A stretch of 64,000 nt of DNA from Bacillus sp. FJAT-26390 (GTDB taxonomy: Bacteria > Bacillota > Bacilli > Paenibacillales > Paenibacillaceae): NCBI RefSeq assembly GCF_001682865.1, contig NZ_MAQX01000022.1, forward strand, positions 731,639-795,638, given 5' to 3'. The number at the start of each line of letters is the position of its first letter. Position 1 is the first letter of the stretch. The translations under genes and the position numbers were made by a program. The notes under the pieces are model-generated. The model did not search any database. It had not been told where the DNA came from and was given only the letters and a program-made list of their open reading frames with translations. Below, one piece after another: positions 62,201 to 64,000 of this stretch.

Positions 62201-64000
62201 ACGCGACAATTTTTTTGAGCTTGGCGGCGATTCTTTGAAGGCTATGGTCATCATGGCTAATCTTTATAAGCAGCGCCATGTTGAGCTGCCTTTGCGCGAA
62301 TTGTTTGAGGCACCGACGATTGAGGGTCTAGCGCTCAGGCTATCCCGTTATTTGCAGCAGCAAGGGGCTCGGCCACAGACGATTGTGCCTATCCAGGAAC
62401 AAGAGTACTACGAGGTATCCTCTGCGCAGAAGCGCATGTTTTTGCTCCAATTGATGGAGGAAGAAAGCACAGCCTATAACTTGCCCGGCATGCTCACCAT
62501 CGAGGGGCCTTTGGATGCCGACCGCGTTAGGCATTCGCTTAACATGCTCGTTCAGAGGCATGAAGCGCTGCGCACCTCCTTTGTCGTGATGGATGGGGTT
62601 CCGCTCCAGAGGGTATTGGCGCAGCTCGATTTGGAAGTGCCGATGTTAGACGCTTCCGTAGAGCAATTGCCTCTGGTTGCGCGTGAGTTCATTCGCCCCT
62701 TTGATTTATACGATGCGCCGCTGCTGCGTGTCCTATTGGTGAGGCTTGGCGAGAAGCTGCATGCTTTATTTGTGGATATGCATCACATTATTTCGGATGG
62801 CGTATCCGTTCAGCTGTTCCTGCAGCAATTTGGAGCTTATTATAGCGGAGCTCGCCTGCCGGCGCTAGAAATCCAGTATAAAGATTTCTCGGCTTGGCAA
62901 AATCGTAAGCTGCGCAGCGAAGCAACGCAGAGCGACGAGCGCTACTGGCTGCAGCAGCTGTCAGGCGAGCTGCCGGTGCTTGCAATGCCAACTGATTATC
63001 CAAGGCCATCGGTACAAAGCTTTGCCGGTGCCCGAAATTGGTTTCACGCCGATGCAGCGCTGACTGATGCGATTCGCAAGCTAGCAGCGGACACGGGAAC
63101 GACTCCTTTTATGGTGATGTTCGCCGCATATCAAGCGCTGTTGTTCAAGTATACGTGGCAAGAGGATCTAATTGTAGGAACACCGATTGCGGGACGGTCG
63201 GTGGCCGAGGTTGAACAAGTATTCGGCATGTTCGTAAACACGCTTAGCATCCGTTCGTTTCCGGAGGAGAATAAAACGTTTCTGCAATTTTTACAGGAGT
63301 TGAAGGGGACGCTGTTCGAGGCATACGAGCATCAGAACTATCCGTTTGACGCTCTTGTGGAGAAGCTTGCGCTAGGGCGCGACAGCAGCCGCAACCCGCT
63401 GTTTGATGCGATGTTCGTACATATGAATAACGATATCGTCGAGATGGAAATCGGCGGACTGCAGCTAAAGGTGAACGAGCTGGATGAGGATATTGCTAAA
63501 TTCGACTTGCTGCTGGAGGCTTCCGAGCAGGCTGACCATATTCGCTTTAAGCTGCAATACTGCCGTGATTTGTTTAAGCAGGAAACGATGGACAGACTGT
63601 CAGTCCACTATCTGAATTTGCTTGCCGCCGTAACCTCTGCACCTGAAACCACTCTGGGCAGCACGTCCATCATCAGCAGCGAGGAGAAGCACTTATTGCT
63701 TTATGGCCTACATTCGGCAAAAGCAGATTATCCGCAAACGGCTACTATCGTCGCATTGTTTGAGGAACAAGCTGCAAAAACGCCTGACCATATTGCGGTT
63801 GCATACGAGGGACAAGCGCTGACCTATCGCGAGCTGAATGCGCAGGCTAATAGGCTTGCGCGCACGCTGCGCGAAAGGGGAGTGTCGCGGAACAGCTTAG
63901 TGGCGATCTTAGTTGAACGGTCAGAGAAGATGATAATTGGTTTGCTCGCGATAATCAAAGCGGGCGGCGCCTATGTGCCGATTGATCCGGCATATCCTGC
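59214..64000 (+). CDS. Non-ribosomal peptide synthetase, C-A-T-C-A... (3' truncated)
   Basis: It starts at ATG 59214, six bases after GGAGGGG, and is still open at the edge after about 1595 codons. Domain order: C1 (about 1-430) with the core motif NHILSDG (N138, H139, D143); A1 (about 460-960) with YTSGSTGKPKGAM and FDISVWQF (D659); T1 with the loading serine S1007 in FELGGDSLKAM; C2 (about 1060-1490) with canonical HHIISDG (H1190, H1191, D1195); and the start of A2. Aligned to GrsA, the A1 pocket reads D-I-W-E-L-T-A-D-D. Acidic E278, D330 and D331 suggest a basic substrate, perhaps 2,4-diaminobutyrate; this is inferred. An N-terminal C domain with no loading module suggests acylation of the first residue by a fatty acid, as in lipopeptides. 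Confidence 0.92.
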   Translation, partial: MYTESAYPLTEAQKRIWYTERFYPGTSISNIGGNISFKTEQPYDAELMKQALNHYVRLHDTMRLRMINDPGSEPAQYVSEYKPFEVEIIDFSNREKEELEQWASDLMRLPMPFFDANLYFFAITKTGEYAGSFLIKMNHILSDGNGMVITISEIIDIYLDLVKGRAICEESRPSYLAYIPSDTEYKQSDRWLKDKQFWDNKFSTLPEFISLKPADSYSIRTEAEREIIVIPQVLERQIRAFCQANNLSILTLFLSVLYTYCYRITGHEDLVLGTFFANRTSAKEKALPGMFVSTTPVRVQMTPEMDFLTFARFVLKEQTGVLRHQKYPYNMILSDIKARKPDVSSLFGLTLEYIVMGWQEKDGISYVAEQLFCGHELNDMFVSVKDRWDTGELQMVFDYRTEMFTHEEIQNISRHLVCLLRDAVLNPSKSLCELDICPPEDRQLILEQFNDTDALSAPGLTAIALFEMQVKRLPAKTAVKFGDNTLTYHELNERVNRLARLLVDKGVSREGRVAILMDRKPLMLECILAIWKAGGAYVPVDPDYPNQRIRDMISDSGASCVLTESFLVSHELQKQLPDTDFLLLDERSSELLARDSSNLDIAIIPEQLAYVIYTSGSTGKPKGAMLEHAGMLNHIEAMVEELKMDVACIMAQNAPHCFDISVWQFAAALTLGGTTVIYPNELILNPRAFIAEIEQDGVTVLEVVVSFLSALLEMELDVSLAALGNLLVTGEAAKADLARLWFERYPHVKLINAYGPTEACDDITLHIMEQAPEGDVMPIGKPVRNLKVYVVDGQMNLLPIGVIGELCVSGIGVGRGYLNDAERTAKVFLNDPFRSGSSVRLYRTGDLARWLPDGSLAYMGRIDHQVKIRGHRIECGDIEARLQQHEAIKEVLVLDRSDSNGSKYLCAYFTGMWELASAELRAFISSLLPSYMVPSYFVQLEAFPLTANGKIDRRALPEPAAELGGTAAEYTAPRSDAELQLANIWQSVLGIERIGIRDNFFELGGDSLKAMVIMANLYKQRHVELPLRELFEAPTIEGLALRLSRYLQQQGARPQTIVPIQEQEYYEVSSAQKRMFLLQLMEEESTAYNLPGMLTIEGPLDADRVRHSLNMLVQRHEALRTSFVVMDGVPLQRVLAQLDLEVPMLDASVEQLPLVAREFIRPFDLYDAPLLRVLLVRLGEKLHALFVDMHHIISDGVSVQLFLQQFGAYYSGARLPALEIQYKDFSAWQNRKLRSEATQSDERYWLQQLSGELPVLAMPTDYPRPSVQSFAGARNWFHADAALTDAIRKLAADTGTTPFMVMFAAYQALLFKYTWQEDLIVGTPIAGRSVAEVEQVFGMFVNTLSIRSFPEENKTFLQFLQELKGTLFEAYEHQNYPFDALVEKLALGRDSSRNPLFDAMFVHMNNDIVEMEIGGLQLKVNELDEDIAKFDLLLEASEQADHIRFKLQYCRDLFKQETMDRLSVHYLNLLAAVTSAPETTLGSTSIISSEEKHLLLYGLHSAKADYPQTATIVALFEEQAAKTPDHIAVAYEGQALTYRELNAQANRLARTLRERGVSRNSLVAILVERSEKMIIGLLAIIKAGGAYVPIDPAYP

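Overview
The window looks like chromosome of a spore-former of the Paenibacillaceae, most likely Paenibacillus or a close relative. The reasons are the moderate G+C, strong AGGAGG-type ribosome binding sites with frequent GTG/TTG starts, an S-layer-homology (SLH) protein, YesM/YesN two-component regulators, membrane-bound AraC regulators, and three copies of the LplB/LplC/lipoprotein sugar importer that is highly amplified in that family. I see no rRNA, tRNA, CRISPR array, transposase or prophage gene.

Layout. (1) 1-8.5 kb: the 3' part of a giant repetitive surface protein (eleven ~72-residue repeats, then thirteen ~97-residue Ig-like domains, three of them in a perfect 873-bp tandem duplication) and a secreted SLH-anchored partner. 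(2) 8.6-10.5 kb: a DrrAB-type ABC exporter. (3) 10.5-25.1 kb, glycan locus A: AraC regulator, GH88 unsaturated uronyl hydrolase, GH2, GH95-like hydrolase, an alginate-lyase-superfamily protein, a membrane AraC sensor and an ABC importer. (4) 25.2-30 kb: AraC, phytanoyl-CoA-dioxygenase-like oxygenase, divergent TetR/SDR pair, AraC. (5) 30.1-44.2 kb, glycan locus B: ThuA-like protein, DUF4091 protein, ABC importer, TIM-barrel hydrolase, YesM/YesN pair, GH29 fucosidase and a metallophosphoesterase. (6) 44.6-52.3 kb, glycan locus C: membrane AraC sensor, ABC importer, second GH29. (7) 52.5-53.3 kb: an acyltransferase-like protein. (8) 53.9-64 kb: MacA/MacB-type efflux system, ECF sigma factor, Sfp-type phosphopantetheinyl transferase, type II thioesterase, and the start of an NRPS that opens with a condensation domain and runs off the right edge.

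How the genes work together. In the glycan loci a lipoprotein captures oligosaccharides, two permeases import them (no ATPase is encoded, so an ATPase from elsewhere must be shared), and cytoplasmic hydrolases without signal peptides trim them. The two GH29 proteins and the GH95-like one point to fucose-containing material; the lyase-type and GH88 proteins point to uronic acids. In the last region, carrier-protein activation (Sfp), editing (TEII), assembly (NRPS) and possibly export (MacAB) sit side by side. The N-terminal condensation domain and the acidic pocket of the first adenylation domain suggest an N-acylated peptide whose first residue is basic. That lipopeptide locus and the giant repeat protein are the most promising parts for new biology.
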